DNA of 64,000 nucleotides, from positions 12,978 through 76,977 of the forward strand of contig DDCH01000007.1 in the NCBI GenBank assembly GCA_002335055.1. The letters are read 5' to 3'. Both the position numbers and the translations under genes were made by a program. Under the pieces are notes generated by a model. That model worked only from the letters and a program-made list of their open reading frames with translations, made no database searches and was not told where the DNA came from. This stretch comes from Sulfurimonas sp. UBA2011. Its GTDB lineage: Bacteria > Campylobacterota > Campylobacteria > Campylobacterales > Sulfurimonadaceae. This document shows, one piece after another, positions 42,914 to 51,375 of this stretch. Positions within the stretch are counted from its first letter, which is position 1; every line of letters starts with the position of its first letter.

Positions 42914-43485
42914 GATAGTACCTTCTTATTTTTTTCATCTTCACTTGCTTGTATCTCTTCAGCATTCATAATAGTCAGAGATAAATCCATCTTCTTACCA
43001 GCTAAAACAATTCCAGCAATCATCGCTACTAAAAGCATAAATGCAGCAACTTCAAATGGAACAAGATACTTAGTAAAAAGAACCATACCAACCATTTCAG
43101 TATTACCTGCACCTTCAGTCATTGGATAAAAAGCTTGCATATTTGTAGAAACCATCGGTGCTGCAAAGATTACAACAACTAAAACAGCTGCTAAAGTTCC
43201 AAGAGCTACAACAATGTACTTGTTACCATGATTCTCTTTTACTTCACGTGTAGTATCGAAAAACATCATACCAAAGGCATAAAGTGCCATAACTGCACCC
43301 GTATAAACGATAATCTGTACCGCACCTAAAAAATCAGCACCTAGAATAAAGAAAAATGCTGATATAAAAATCATTCCTGCTGCTAATGCACTTAGTGCAT
43401 ATAACGCTTGTGATGTAGTTACCGTAATGTAAAACATTGTAATCGTTAAAAATGCAAACAGGTAAAATGCTACTGCTTCAAACAT
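42910..43485 (-). CDS. nuoJ: NADH-quinone oxidoreductase subunit J
   Basis: A 191-residue membrane subunit with five helices. The conserved motif LGAVQIIVYTGAVMALYAFGMM contains the tyrosine and pi-bulge of helix 3 used in coupling. The C-terminal tail is charged. It overlaps nuoK by 4 bp. Confidence 0.94.
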   Translation of the reverse strand: MFEAVAFYLFAFLTITMFYITVTTSQALYALSALAAGMIFISAFFFILGADFLGAVQIIVYTGAVMALYAFGMMFFDTTREVKENHGNKYIVVALGTLAAVLVVVIFAAPMVSTNMQAFYPMTEGAGNTEMVGMVLFTKYLVPFEVAAFMLLVAMIAGIVLAGKKMDLSLTIMNAEEIQASEDEKNKKVLS

Positions 43486-43497
43486 AGTCCAATCTCC

Positions 43498-44112
43498 TTA
43501 ATATGATAAAGGTGTTTTAGTAACACGCTCATCTTCATGTGGTGTAATAGCACCAAAACCTTCGAACTCTTTTTGAGCATTTTGCTTCATTACATCAATC
43601 GGTGTAAGCATATAGTCATAATCAATAAAGTGTTCACGCTGCTCAGATGCTTGCTCATACTCACCACCGTGCGTAATTGCTAACTCTGGACATACTTCTG
43701 CACAATATCCACAGAAGATACAACGACCAAGGTTAATCGTATACTCTGTAACTTCCTTACGAGATTCTTCATCTATTTTTGTATCCATACGAATACAATC
43801 AGAGATACAAATCTTCTCACAAAGTCCACAACCAATACAACGTTCAGCATCAGACTCCCAAAGACGTTTCATCTCATGAACTGCACGGTAACGTGGTCCA
43901 ATAGGCATTTTTTCTGCAGGGTAAGAGATAGTATGAATATCAAACTTAATCATCTCTCTCATAACTACCCATAAACCAACAAAAAGCTCTAGTTTAAATG
44001 TTCTGTCTATTACACGTTTGAATTTTCCCCAACCGTCAGTTGGATAGTCTTCAATGTCAACCATAAAGTAGCCGTTATCAGCTACGTTTCTATTATTAAA
44101 TTGTTCCATCAT
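43498..44112 (-). CDS. nuoI: NADH-quinone oxidoreductase subunit I
   Basis: Carries clusters N6a and N6b. The 204 residues contain two 4Fe-4S motifs: CIGCGLCEKICISDC and CIFCGYCAEVCPE. It links NuoG to NuoB electron flow at the membrane. The N-terminal 70 residues are an amphipathic anchor. It lies between nuoH (6 bp gap) and nuoJ (12 bp gap). Confidence 0.96.
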   Translation of the reverse strand: MMEQFNNRNVADNGYFMVDIEDYPTDGWGKFKRVIDRTFKLELFVGLWVVMREMIKFDIHTISYPAEKMPIGPRYRAVHEMKRLWESDAERCIGCGLCEKICISDCIRMDTKIDEESRKEVTEYTINLGRCIFCGYCAEVCPELAITHGGEYEQASEQREHFIDYDYMLTPIDVMKQNAQKEFEGFGAITPHEDERVTKTPLSY

Positions 44113-44118
44113 TTTCCC

Positions 44119-45102
44119 TTAAAACATCATCACAAAACCAGTGATAACAACATTTATCACTGCTAATGGCATAAGTACTTTCCAACACAACCACATAAGT
44201 TGATCTGGTCTAACATCTGGCCATGCTGCTCTTGTCCATAAGAAAAAGAAGAAGAAAAATGCCATCTTACCTAATAATGCAAATGCACCTAAAACTGTAC
44301 CATCACCAAAACCACCAAGAAAGATGATTGGAATAACAAAAGAGATAAAGAACATATTTGCATACTCACCGATGAAGAAAAGACCCCATCTCATACCAGA
44401 GTACTCAGTACCAAAACCATCAATAATTTCATGGTCATTTGCAATAAGGTGAAATGGTGTACGACCAGTTTCAGCAAATGCAGCAATCCAAAAAAGTATA
44501 AATGCAACGGGTTGAGACCATACAATCCAACCATTTTCAATCTGATAGTTGTTAAAGTCAATAAGTGATAGTGAACCTACCATCATAATTGGTGCCAAAG
44601 CAGCAAGACCTGTTACAACCTCATAAGAGATAAAAACAGCTGCCGCACGAGCAGCTGAAAGTAGTGCAAACTTATTTGCTGAAGCCATACCACCAAGAAG
44701 TGGACCAAAAAGACCAATAGCCATTACACCAAGTACATATAAAATACCGATGTTAATATCTGCCACAATTGGGTGAACTTCATAACCAAAAACTGTAAAT
44801 GATGGTAAGAAAGGAATCGCAGCTGCTGCCATAAACGCAGTCGCAGCTGTAATAACTGGTGCAATTTTAAAGATAGGTACTACAACACCTGAAGGGATAA
44901 TATCTTCTTTAGCAAAGAGTTTAATACCATCTGCAGCAACTTGAAGAAGTCCGTAAGGACCAACATTCATTGGCCCAAGACGACGTTGCATAAAAGCAAG
45001 TATCTTACGCTCAAAGTATGTACCGATTCCTGCTAATGCTGAGAATACAAGTAAAATTACAACGACTTTAATAACCGTTTCAATTAAATATGCGTTATCC
45101 AT
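44119..45102 (-). CDS. nuoH: NADH-quinone oxidoreductase subunit H
   Basis: The quinone-site membrane subunit joining the two arms. The 327 residues include YFERKILAFMQRRLGPMNVGPYGLLQVAADGIKLF (site of the E-channel and quinone cavity), FAETGRTPFHLIAND and EIIDGFGTEYSGMRWGLFFIGEY. Eight helices are expected. Confidence 0.96.
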   Translation of the reverse strand: MDNAYLIETVIKVVVILLVFSALAGIGTYFERKILAFMQRRLGPMNVGPYGLLQVAADGIKLFAKEDIIPSGVVVPIFKIAPVITAATAFMAAAAIPFLPSFTVFGYEVHPIVADINIGILYVLGVMAIGLFGPLLGGMASANKFALLSAARAAAVFISYEVVTGLAALAPIMMVGSLSLIDFNNYQIENGWIVWSQPVAFILFWIAAFAETGRTPFHLIANDHEIIDGFGTEYSGMRWGLFFIGEYANMFFISFVIPIIFLGGFGDGTVLGAFALLGKMAFFFFFFLWTRAAWPDVRPDQLMWLCWKVLMPLAVINVVITGFVMMF

Positions 45103-45105
45103 ATA

Positions 45106-47595
45106 TTACACCTTTTGTATCGAAGCATTAGCAAAACGATAACCGTTTACTAAAGCTCCTGAGTTTAATTTTGAATCAAATGTTGGTAAAACAGTGATGT
45201 TTCCTGCAATTTTAGTATCACATACGATATTTGCAGTAAGTTCACCATTGTCAGTTTTGACAGATACACTGTCACCTTCATTAAGTTCTGATGCTTCTAG
45301 AGCTTCAGTACTCATATAAACACCACTCTTCTCATCAAGATTAGTAGTGTTTTTTGTAAAGTCTGTGAACTGTCTAACCGGGTTTGCTAAATAAATAATA
45401 GCACCATCTAAACCAAGTGCTTCATCGATCTTAATCACATTCTCATCACTTGAAGTACTTGTGCTTAGGCTCTCAAGCTTATAACCACGTATTTCCTCTC
45501 CAGCATTTGTATAATGATCAGGAAGATCATCAAATGCTTCTGCTTTAAATCCATCTATACTGCCTAACTCTACAGTATAGTCTATAGTATTCTCTGCATT
45601 AAGTCCTAAAGCATTTGCTATATCATTGAGTGTATAACCACCATAAGGAAGTGCTGCATTTGTCGGGTTAACACTTTTGTTAATGCTCGTAAGTGTTCCC
45701 TCTTGTTGGTTTATTGCTGGCATATCAAGATCACCCTCACCTAAACCACTAAGTACGAAATCAGCATCTGTGTTATATCCAACTGCATATGATCCAGCAG
45801 TGTCACTTAACTCATTTATCATCGCTACACCAAGTGTATTTGTAAGTGTTGGAATCATGATTAATTCAAACTCTGAGTACTTTTCAACTAAAGCAACTAA
45901 ACGAGCAAGATTTTTTGAATTAGGATGGTTATAAAGGTCAGGACCAACTATCATTGAGAAAGTATCTTTTTTCTTCATAAGTTTTGCAAATGTTTCCATA
46001 AAGTCATCAGCCATTCCAAGCATTGAAAGTAGTCTGTTATCATCAACTTCTACTTCTTTACTTACTTTCTTAGGAACCATTTTAGATTTTTCTACTTCAA
46101 CTTCTTCTTCTTCGCCAGTTTCTTCATTTACTTTCATCTCTTTAACGATTTGGATAACTTTTTCTTTAATAGTTTCAGTTACTGTAATAGTTTTTGTAGA
46201 GTGAAATGATGCAAGGTACTCAACTATATCAGTTGGAAGTTTTGACTTATCTGCAAATAGATCTAAAACTAAGTATAACGCTGTCTCTTCTTGAAGAGGT
46301 TTATGGTTAATACTTACTATATTTTTACTCATATCATCAACAACTGGGTCAGCAAGAGGGTGGAAATAAAGTGCCGCACCTTTGTTTGTAGTAAGAGAGT
46401 TATTTAGAGCATATCTAGCATTAGGATTATCAGTTTTAATAGCTGTACCAATACTTACAATAAAGTTAGAATTCATTGAAGTTTTTAAATCACTTCCGTA
46501 AAGACTTGTTCCACTTACAGCAGAGTAATCACTTAAAAAAGTTTGAAAAGATTTTGCTTCATCATTTACAAGCTTATAACCAAACTTATTTTTGAGTGTT
46601 TCAAGTATAAATGCTTCTTCATTTGTAATTGTTGAAGTAAACTTAATAGTATCAGCTTTTTTAAATGCTTCAAGAGCTTTTACAAATGCAACTTCATCTT
46701 TTACAACATCTCTGTTTTCATAATCAAAACCATAACGACCAGCACCACAAAGTGATACATAGTTCCACTCATTCATAACACGGTAGATTTTCTCATCAGG
46801 ATTATGAACACTTGTATGCTTCACATCGTAAGAGATTTGACAACCTGCTGAACAGTGTCCACATGTAGCTGGAATACTTTTAAGTTCCCAAGAGTTTGAC
46901 TTATACATAAACTGTGTACTAACAAGTGCTCCAACTGGACAAACAGCAGCACACTCTCCACAAGATGTACAATCAAGAACATCAGTACCATTAGTAAGAC
47001 CAATCACTGACTTGTTGAGTTTATTCCACATTGCATATGAGTCTTTAGGCATACTCTCTTTATACTCTGCATTAAGTGGATCACCACCACGTGCAATAGT
47101 TTTTAATGAGTTATCCCCAATCATATCCTTACAAGCAGTTACACAACGCTCACAAACGATACAAAGACCCGGATCATAATGTAAGTGACCCCAATCATGT
47201 GAAGCTCTATCTACATCTTGAACTGTATAAGACTGTGAATCCACACCTATTTCTAGTGTATAGTTCTGAAGTTCACATTCTCCTGATTGATCACATACAC
47301 CACACTGAAGAGGATGATTTACATCATATACTTCCATGATAGCACGACGCTCTTTTTCAATCGTTTCTGTCGTAGTTGTAATATTCATGCCTTCTTTAGC
47401 TTTAGCATTACAAGCATATACTTGTTTACCATCAGCTTCAACAAGACAAATACGACAAGCTAAAGTCGGACTACATCTTGTCAGATAACATATTGCAGGG
47501 ATGTAAATATCATTCGCACGTGCTGCATTGAGTATGAACTCACCTTCTTGTGTAACAATCTCTTTTCCATCTATGTTTATACTTACATTACTCAT
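45106..47595 (-). CDS. nuoG: NADH-quinone oxidoreductase subunit G
   Basis: The large iron-sulfur subunit of the peripheral arm. The 829 residues contain the 2Fe-2S ligands (CYLTRCSPTLACRIC and CNAKAKEG), the histidine/cysteine N5-type site (CGVCDQSGECELQ), the 4Fe-4S motif CIVCERCVTACKD, another at CTSCGECAAVCP and CGHCSAGCQ leading into the molybdopterin-oxidoreductase-like domain. A strongly charged insertion rich in E, K and V lies near residues 485-520, unlike the rest of the protein. The start is ATG 47595; a degraded stretch separates it from the small NuoE-position gene. Confidence 0.94.
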   Translation of the reverse strand: MSNVSINIDGKEIVTQEGEFILNAARANDIYIPAICYLTRCSPTLACRICLVEADGKQVYACNAKAKEGMNITTTTETIEKERRAIMEVYDVNHPLQCGVCDQSGECELQNYTLEIGVDSQSYTVQDVDRASHDWGHLHYDPGLCIVCERCVTACKDMIGDNSLKTIARGGDPLNAEYKESMPKDSYAMWNKLNKSVIGLTNGTDVLDCTSCGECAAVCPVGALVSTQFMYKSNSWELKSIPATCGHCSAGCQISYDVKHTSVHNPDEKIYRVMNEWNYVSLCGAGRYGFDYENRDVVKDEVAFVKALEAFKKADTIKFTSTITNEEAFILETLKNKFGYKLVNDEAKSFQTFLSDYSAVSGTSLYGSDLKTSMNSNFIVSIGTAIKTDNPNARYALNNSLTTNKGAALYFHPLADPVVDDMSKNIVSINHKPLQEETALYLVLDLFADKSKLPTDIVEYLASFHSTKTITVTETIKEKVIQIVKEMKVNEETGEEEEVEVEKSKMVPKKVSKEVEVDDNRLLSMLGMADDFMETFAKLMKKKDTFSMIVGPDLYNHPNSKNLARLVALVEKYSEFELIMIPTLTNTLGVAMINELSDTAGSYAVGYNTDADFVLSGLGEGDLDMPAINQQEGTLTSINKSVNPTNAALPYGGYTLNDIANALGLNAENTIDYTVELGSIDGFKAEAFDDLPDHYTNAGEEIRGYKLESLSTSTSSDENVIKIDEALGLDGAIIYLANPVRQFTDFTKNTTNLDEKSGVYMSTEALEASELNEGDSVSVKTDNGELTANIVCDTKIAGNITVLPTFDSKLNSGALVNGYRFANASIQKV

Positions 47596-47608
47596 TTTTC
47601 TACTCTCA

Positions 47609-47836
47609 TTATATTAGATTATAAAGACGTTTGTCTTTACTTATATCAAAACTTGAATTTATCTCGTAACTTATTTCATCTAGCATATAAGAGAGAAACA
47701 CTAGTTGTGTTCACATCACTCGGAATTATGACAAGAAAAAATTTACTATATCTTTCGATAACAGTTGTAAGTTTTGCGATATTTATAACACACTAATGTG
47801 TAAAAATACCACTACTTACTACAAGAACACAATATT
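47609..47836 (-). pseudogene. Possible relic at the nuoF position
   Basis: The 243 bp between the NuoE-position gene and nuoG hold no intact gene. One minus frame starts near SEYCVLVVSSGIFTH, meets TAG, continues as CVINIAKLTTVIERYSKFF and on to VNTTSVSLLYAR, then stops. A second frame picks up with LDEISYEINSSFDISKDKRL to TAA at 47609. The two frames join end to end as if one base had changed. In related bacteria a NuoF-position gene sits here, so it may be the remnant of that gene. The evidence is positional and weak. Confidence 0.3.
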
Positions 47837-47838
47837 CG

Positions 47839-48066
47839 CTAATCTTTCTTTACAACGACAGTCCAATCGACTTCGTTGAATTTAAGTGAGTTGTACAATT
47901 CATAACCACACTCTTTTACTAAATCTGCACTTCTTTGAACTGGAGTAAAATCACCAATTTCAAAAAGAAAGATCAATGTCTCAGTTGCTTTATGAGACTC
48001 ACTAAGAATCTCTTTCATACGAGACTCAAAGTTGTCTTTTAAATGTCTTAAATCATATCTTTTCAT
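47839..48066 (-). CDS. Small NuoE-position complex I protein
   Basis: A 75-residue protein (starts MKRYDLRHLKDNFESRMKEIL) between nuoD and nuoG. It has no cysteines for the thioredoxin-like 2Fe-2S cluster of true NuoE (about 160 residues). C. jejuni has an equivalent small gene (Cj1575c) here, used in place of the NADH module. It probably docks another electron donor such as flavodoxin or ferredoxin onto NuoG. Its start overlaps the nuoD stop by one base. Confidence 0.82.
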   Translation of the reverse strand: MKRYDLRHLKDNFESRMKEILSESHKATETLIFLFEIGDFTPVQRSADLVKECGYELYNSLKFNEVDWTVVVKKD

Positions 48067-49307
48067 TATCTATCTACCTCTCCAAATACAATGTTTGTAG
48101 TACCAATAATCGATACAACATCTGGGATATAGTGACCTGGTAAAAGGTCAGTTAAAATACCTGTGTGCCAAAAAGATGGTGCACGTAACTTTAGTCTATA
48201 AGGATATGGTCCACCTTGAGAGTTAATAAAGAAACCAAGTTCACCTTTTGGTGACTCAGTTGCAATATAAACTTCGCCAACTGGCGGTCTCATACCTTGT
48301 GTTACAAGAACAAAGTGTTGCATTAAAGAGTAGTTTTGAGTCATGATATCTATCTTTGGAGCTGATATATATTTTGGTGCATGAGCCATTAAGTCTGTTT
48401 GACCATTTTTAACTGTCTCTTGATACATATCAATTGTTTGATAAAGAATCTTTGCAGTTTCTCTCATCTCTTCCATATATACACGGTAACGAGCAAAGTT
48501 GTCACCCTTATCAGAGTAAGGTACATTAAACTCGATTTCATCATATAACTCATACGGCTCTTCTTTACGAATATCCCATTGTACGCCAGATGCTCTAAGC
48601 ATTGGACCTGTACAACCCCATGATAGTGCCATCTCAGTTGAGATTACACCAACATCTTCCATTCTCATTAGCCAAATACGGTTAGTATCAAGTAAGTCTT
48701 CATAATCTTTGATATTTTGTGGTAACTTATCAAGGAATGTTTTAAGTTGAGAAAGAAAAGTATCTTGAATATCTAGTGGAACTCCACCGATACGGATAGC
48801 TGCATGTGTTAAACGTGCACCACAATAACCCTCGATAATATCCATTAAGTACTCACGCTCACGGAAAGCATATAAGAAAACTGTCATAGCACCAATATCT
48901 AGAGCAGTTGTTGCAAGCCAGAAAAGGTGAGACATAAGTCTGTTAATCTCTAAAAGCATCATACGAATAACTTTCGCACGACGAGGAACTTCTACATCTA
49001 TAAGTTTTTCAACTGCAAGAGCGAAACCATAGTTGTTTGAAGATGAAGCAATATAATCCATACGGTCAGTTGTAGGCATGAACTCGTTATAAATCATATT
49101 TTCAGCCATCTTCTCCATACCACGGTGAAGATATCCAACATCTGGATGTGCTTTTACTATCTGCTCTTGTTGAAGGTGAAGCATTAAACGCAACTGCCCG
49201 TGAGCAGAAGGGTGTTGAGGACCAAAATTTAATATAAGTTCATTATCTTCCCTATCAAAAGAAATATTTTCAAAAAATGGTGTTAATCTATTTTTTACCT
49301 GTGCCAT
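48066..49307 (-). CDS. nuoD: NADH-quinone oxidoreductase subunit D
   Basis: The 49-kDa quinone-site subunit, related to the NiFe hydrogenase large subunit but without the metal cysteines. The 413 residues include ELILNFGPQHPSAHGQLRLM, HPDVGYLHRGMEKMAEN, MPTTDRMDYIASSSNNYGFALAVEKL and ESPKGELGFFINSQGGPYPYRLKLR. It lies between nuoC (11 bp gap) and the NuoE-position gene. Confidence 0.96.
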   Translation of the reverse strand: MAQVKNRLTPFFENISFDREDNELILNFGPQHPSAHGQLRLMLHLQQEQIVKAHPDVGYLHRGMEKMAENMIYNEFMPTTDRMDYIASSSNNYGFALAVEKLIDVEVPRRAKVIRMMLLEINRLMSHLFWLATTALDIGAMTVFLYAFREREYLMDIIEGYCGARLTHAAIRIGGVPLDIQDTFLSQLKTFLDKLPQNIKDYEDLLDTNRIWLMRMEDVGVISTEMALSWGCTGPMLRASGVQWDIRKEEPYELYDEIEFNVPYSDKGDNFARYRVYMEEMRETAKILYQTIDMYQETVKNGQTDLMAHAPKYISAPKIDIMTQNYSLMQHFVLVTQGMRPPVGEVYIATESPKGELGFFINSQGGPYPYRLKLRAPSFWHTGILTDLLPGHYIPDVVSIIGTTNIVFGEVDR

Positions 49308-49318
49308 TATCTACCGCC

Positions 49319-50125
49319 CTATCTTTGTGGATCATCAATAATTTTTGATGCATCTTTTGTAAATTTTTTGACGAGGAAAACGCCACCCTCTTCTTGATAA
49401 TCCTGCTTATTAGGCTCTTCATTACCAGTGATTTCAGTTCCCTTAGGTACTTCAAAACCAAGACGAGCAAAACGCTCTGAATCATATCTATCAACACGAG
49501 CTGTATCACGGATTTCAGGTCCGATTACATCACGAGCTTCTTTTCCGTAAATTTTATCTACTTCATACCAAGCCGCAAACTCATCACCCTCTAGAGGGTA
49601 AGTTTTCAGCAGTGGATTTCCTTGCCAATCGTAAGGAAGTAAAATACGTTTCATAAATGGATGATTATTTGCTTCAATCCCAAACATATCAAACATCTCA
49701 CGCTCACTCCAATCAGCACAACGGAAAAGTGACTCAACACTATCAACTGCATCACCATTATTGATGAAAAACTTAATACGAAGGCGCTTACGTTTAGTCA
49801 TAGAAAGCATTTGATAAAAAATCTCAAAAGTATTATCTTTAGCTAACCAATCAATAGCAGACATTTCACTTAGTTGTGTATATGTGAGCTCATCCCTTAA
49901 AAATTCTAAAACTCCATAAATATCACTAGCATTGATATAAACTATCATCTGCTTCATTTGGATAAAAGACTCTTTAACATCAAATTTTTCTTTTAGAGCT
50001 GCTAAATCTGCTGCAAAAACTTCATCAGTTTCTACTTCTTGTTTTGGAACTTGCGGTGCTACATAATATCTATCTGTATAGTAAGCTTTAGCTTGTACAT
50101 CATCTTTGGGAGTATATGCTCTCAT
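49319..50125 (-). CDS. nuoC: NADH-quinone oxidoreductase subunit C
   Basis: A peripheral-arm structural subunit. The 268-residue protein is longer than the minimal NuoC. The conserved core is AIDWLAKDN near residue 88 and the signature CADWSEREMFDMFGIEANNHPFMKRILLPYDWQGNPL (about 145-181). The C-terminal 80 residues are polar and link toward NuoD. Confidence 0.94.
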   Translation of the reverse strand: MRAYTPKDDVQAKAYYTDRYYVAPQVPKQEVETDEVFAADLAALKEKFDVKESFIQMKQMIVYINASDIYGVLEFLRDELTYTQLSEMSAIDWLAKDNTFEIFYQMLSMTKRKRLRIKFFINNGDAVDSVESLFRCADWSEREMFDMFGIEANNHPFMKRILLPYDWQGNPLLKTYPLEGDEFAAWYEVDKIYGKEARDVIGPEIRDTARVDRYDSERFARLGFEVPKGTEITGNEEPNKQDYQEEGGVFLVKKFTKDASKIIDDPQR

Positions 50126-50126
50126 A

Positions 50127-50636
50127 TTACATTAACCTTTTTGGCTTCTGTGCATTACCAGCTTTATTAGCACGAATTTTCTTCTGTAGTAACATTACAC
50201 CATACTGAAGTGTTTCAGGACGAGGTGCACAACCTGGAAGATATAAATCTACTGGAATTACTCTATCACATCCTTGAACTGTTGCATATGTATTAAACAT
50301 ACCACCAGTATTCGCACATGAACCCATTGAAATAACCCATCTAGGCTCAGTCATTTGGTCATATAAACGCTTAATAAACTCAGCATGTTTTTTTGTAAGT
50401 GTTCCTGCAACTATCATAACATCTGCTTGACGTGGAGAAGCACGGAAAATAGTACCGTATCTATCGAAGTCAAAACGTGATGCACCTGATGCCATCATTT
50501 CAATACCGCAACAAGCAAGACCATAAGTCAGTGCCCAGATTGAGTTTGAACGACCCCAATTTACTATTTTGTCAATTGATGTAAGTGCGACTGGAAGTCC
50601 ACCATCTTGTGTGTAATTTACTTTATGCTGTGCCAT
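50127..50636 (-). CDS. nuoB: NADH-quinone oxidoreductase subunit B
   Basis: Holds the terminal N2 4Fe-4S cluster beside the quinone site. The frame is open to 50657, but ATG at 50636 (MAQHKVNYTQDGG) has a good GGAG ribosome site 8 bp upstream and a normal family start, giving 169 residues. Cluster ligands are CCGIEMM, GSCANTGG and PGCAPRPE. It overlaps the end of nuoA by 19 bp. Confidence 0.94.
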   Translation of the reverse strand: MAQHKVNYTQDGGLPVALTSIDKIVNWGRSNSIWALTYGLACCGIEMMASGASRFDFDRYGTIFRASPRQADVMIVAGTLTKKHAEFIKRLYDQMTEPRWVISMGSCANTGGMFNTYATVQGCDRVIPVDLYLPGCAPRPETLQYGVMLLQKKIRANKAGNAQKPKRLM

Positions 50637-51007
50637 TCTAGGGCTCCTTTTTTCCATGCGTATACGAAACCGATAGTAAGAAGTAATATAAATATTAACA
50701 TCTCAGCAAAACCAAACCAACCAAGTAGTTTAAAGTCTACTGCCCATGGAAACATAAAAACTATTTCAACATCAAATAGTAAAAATAGTAATGCAAAAAG
50801 ATAAAACTGTGGTGAAATTCTATTTGGTTGTTTAGTAATTTCTGGTCCACACTCATATACTGAGAGTTTAATTTTTTCGCTATCTTTACGTGCTAGTGCA
50901 CGACTTGCTAGACGTGCCACTATTGTTGTTGCTGTAAATGCACCAAATGTCATTACAAATAGTACAAATACACCAAAATATGGGTTTGAAGTTACTATAT
51001 GCTCCAT
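50618..51007 (-). CDS. nuoA: NADH-quinone oxidoreductase subunit A
   Basis: A small three-helix membrane subunit (129 residues) with the long loop between the first two helices that reaches the quinone site (KLSVYECGPEITKQPNRISPQFYLFALLFLLFDVE). First gene of the thirteen-gene nuo series; 369 bp upstream are gene-free and probably hold its promoter. Confidence 0.95.
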   Translation of the reverse strand: MEHIVTSNPYFGVFVLFVMTFGAFTATTIVARLASRALARKDSEKIKLSVYECGPEITKQPNRISPQFYLFALLFLLFDVEIVFMFPWAVDFKLLGWFGFAEMLIFILLLTIGFVYAWKKGALEWHSIK

Positions 51008-51375
51008 ATAACCTACCTTTAAAAGTCAAGAGTTTTATTTATAATAAATATAACTCTTTAAAATATTTGTTTTCCATCAAATTGTCGAGGAAAAAACAGT
51101 TAATGCACTATATCAAAAAGTGTATTAAATTATTATTTTATTGAAGCTAAGTATGAGGCAGTGTCACTTATTGCTACATAACTAATAAGATATATTCAAA
51201 TACTAAATTACTTATTATTTTGCATTTATCAATACTCGTGTTAATATTGTTATTATTTATTGATTTGAGGTGCTTATCATGAGATAAGAATATGAAATAC
51301 TAGCAAACAGCAGTTATCTTATTACTCTGGACTTCAAAACTATTTCTTACTTTTGATAATGTAAAAAAAGTTTTG
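51008..51375. other. Gene-free region between nuoA and AAA ATPase
   Basis: The 368-bp region between the nuoA start and the end of the AAA ATPase gene has no supported gene. It is AT-rich and probably holds the nuo operon promoter on the minus strand. A 13-codon fragment (EAKYEAVSLIAT before TAA near 51170) on the plus strand is too short to name. Confidence 0.5.

Noticed and set aside
47548..47796. Plus-strand frame of 82 codons overlapping the nuoG start
   Set aside because: It runs over the nuoG N-terminus and the nuoF-position gap; no ribosome site and no family pattern.
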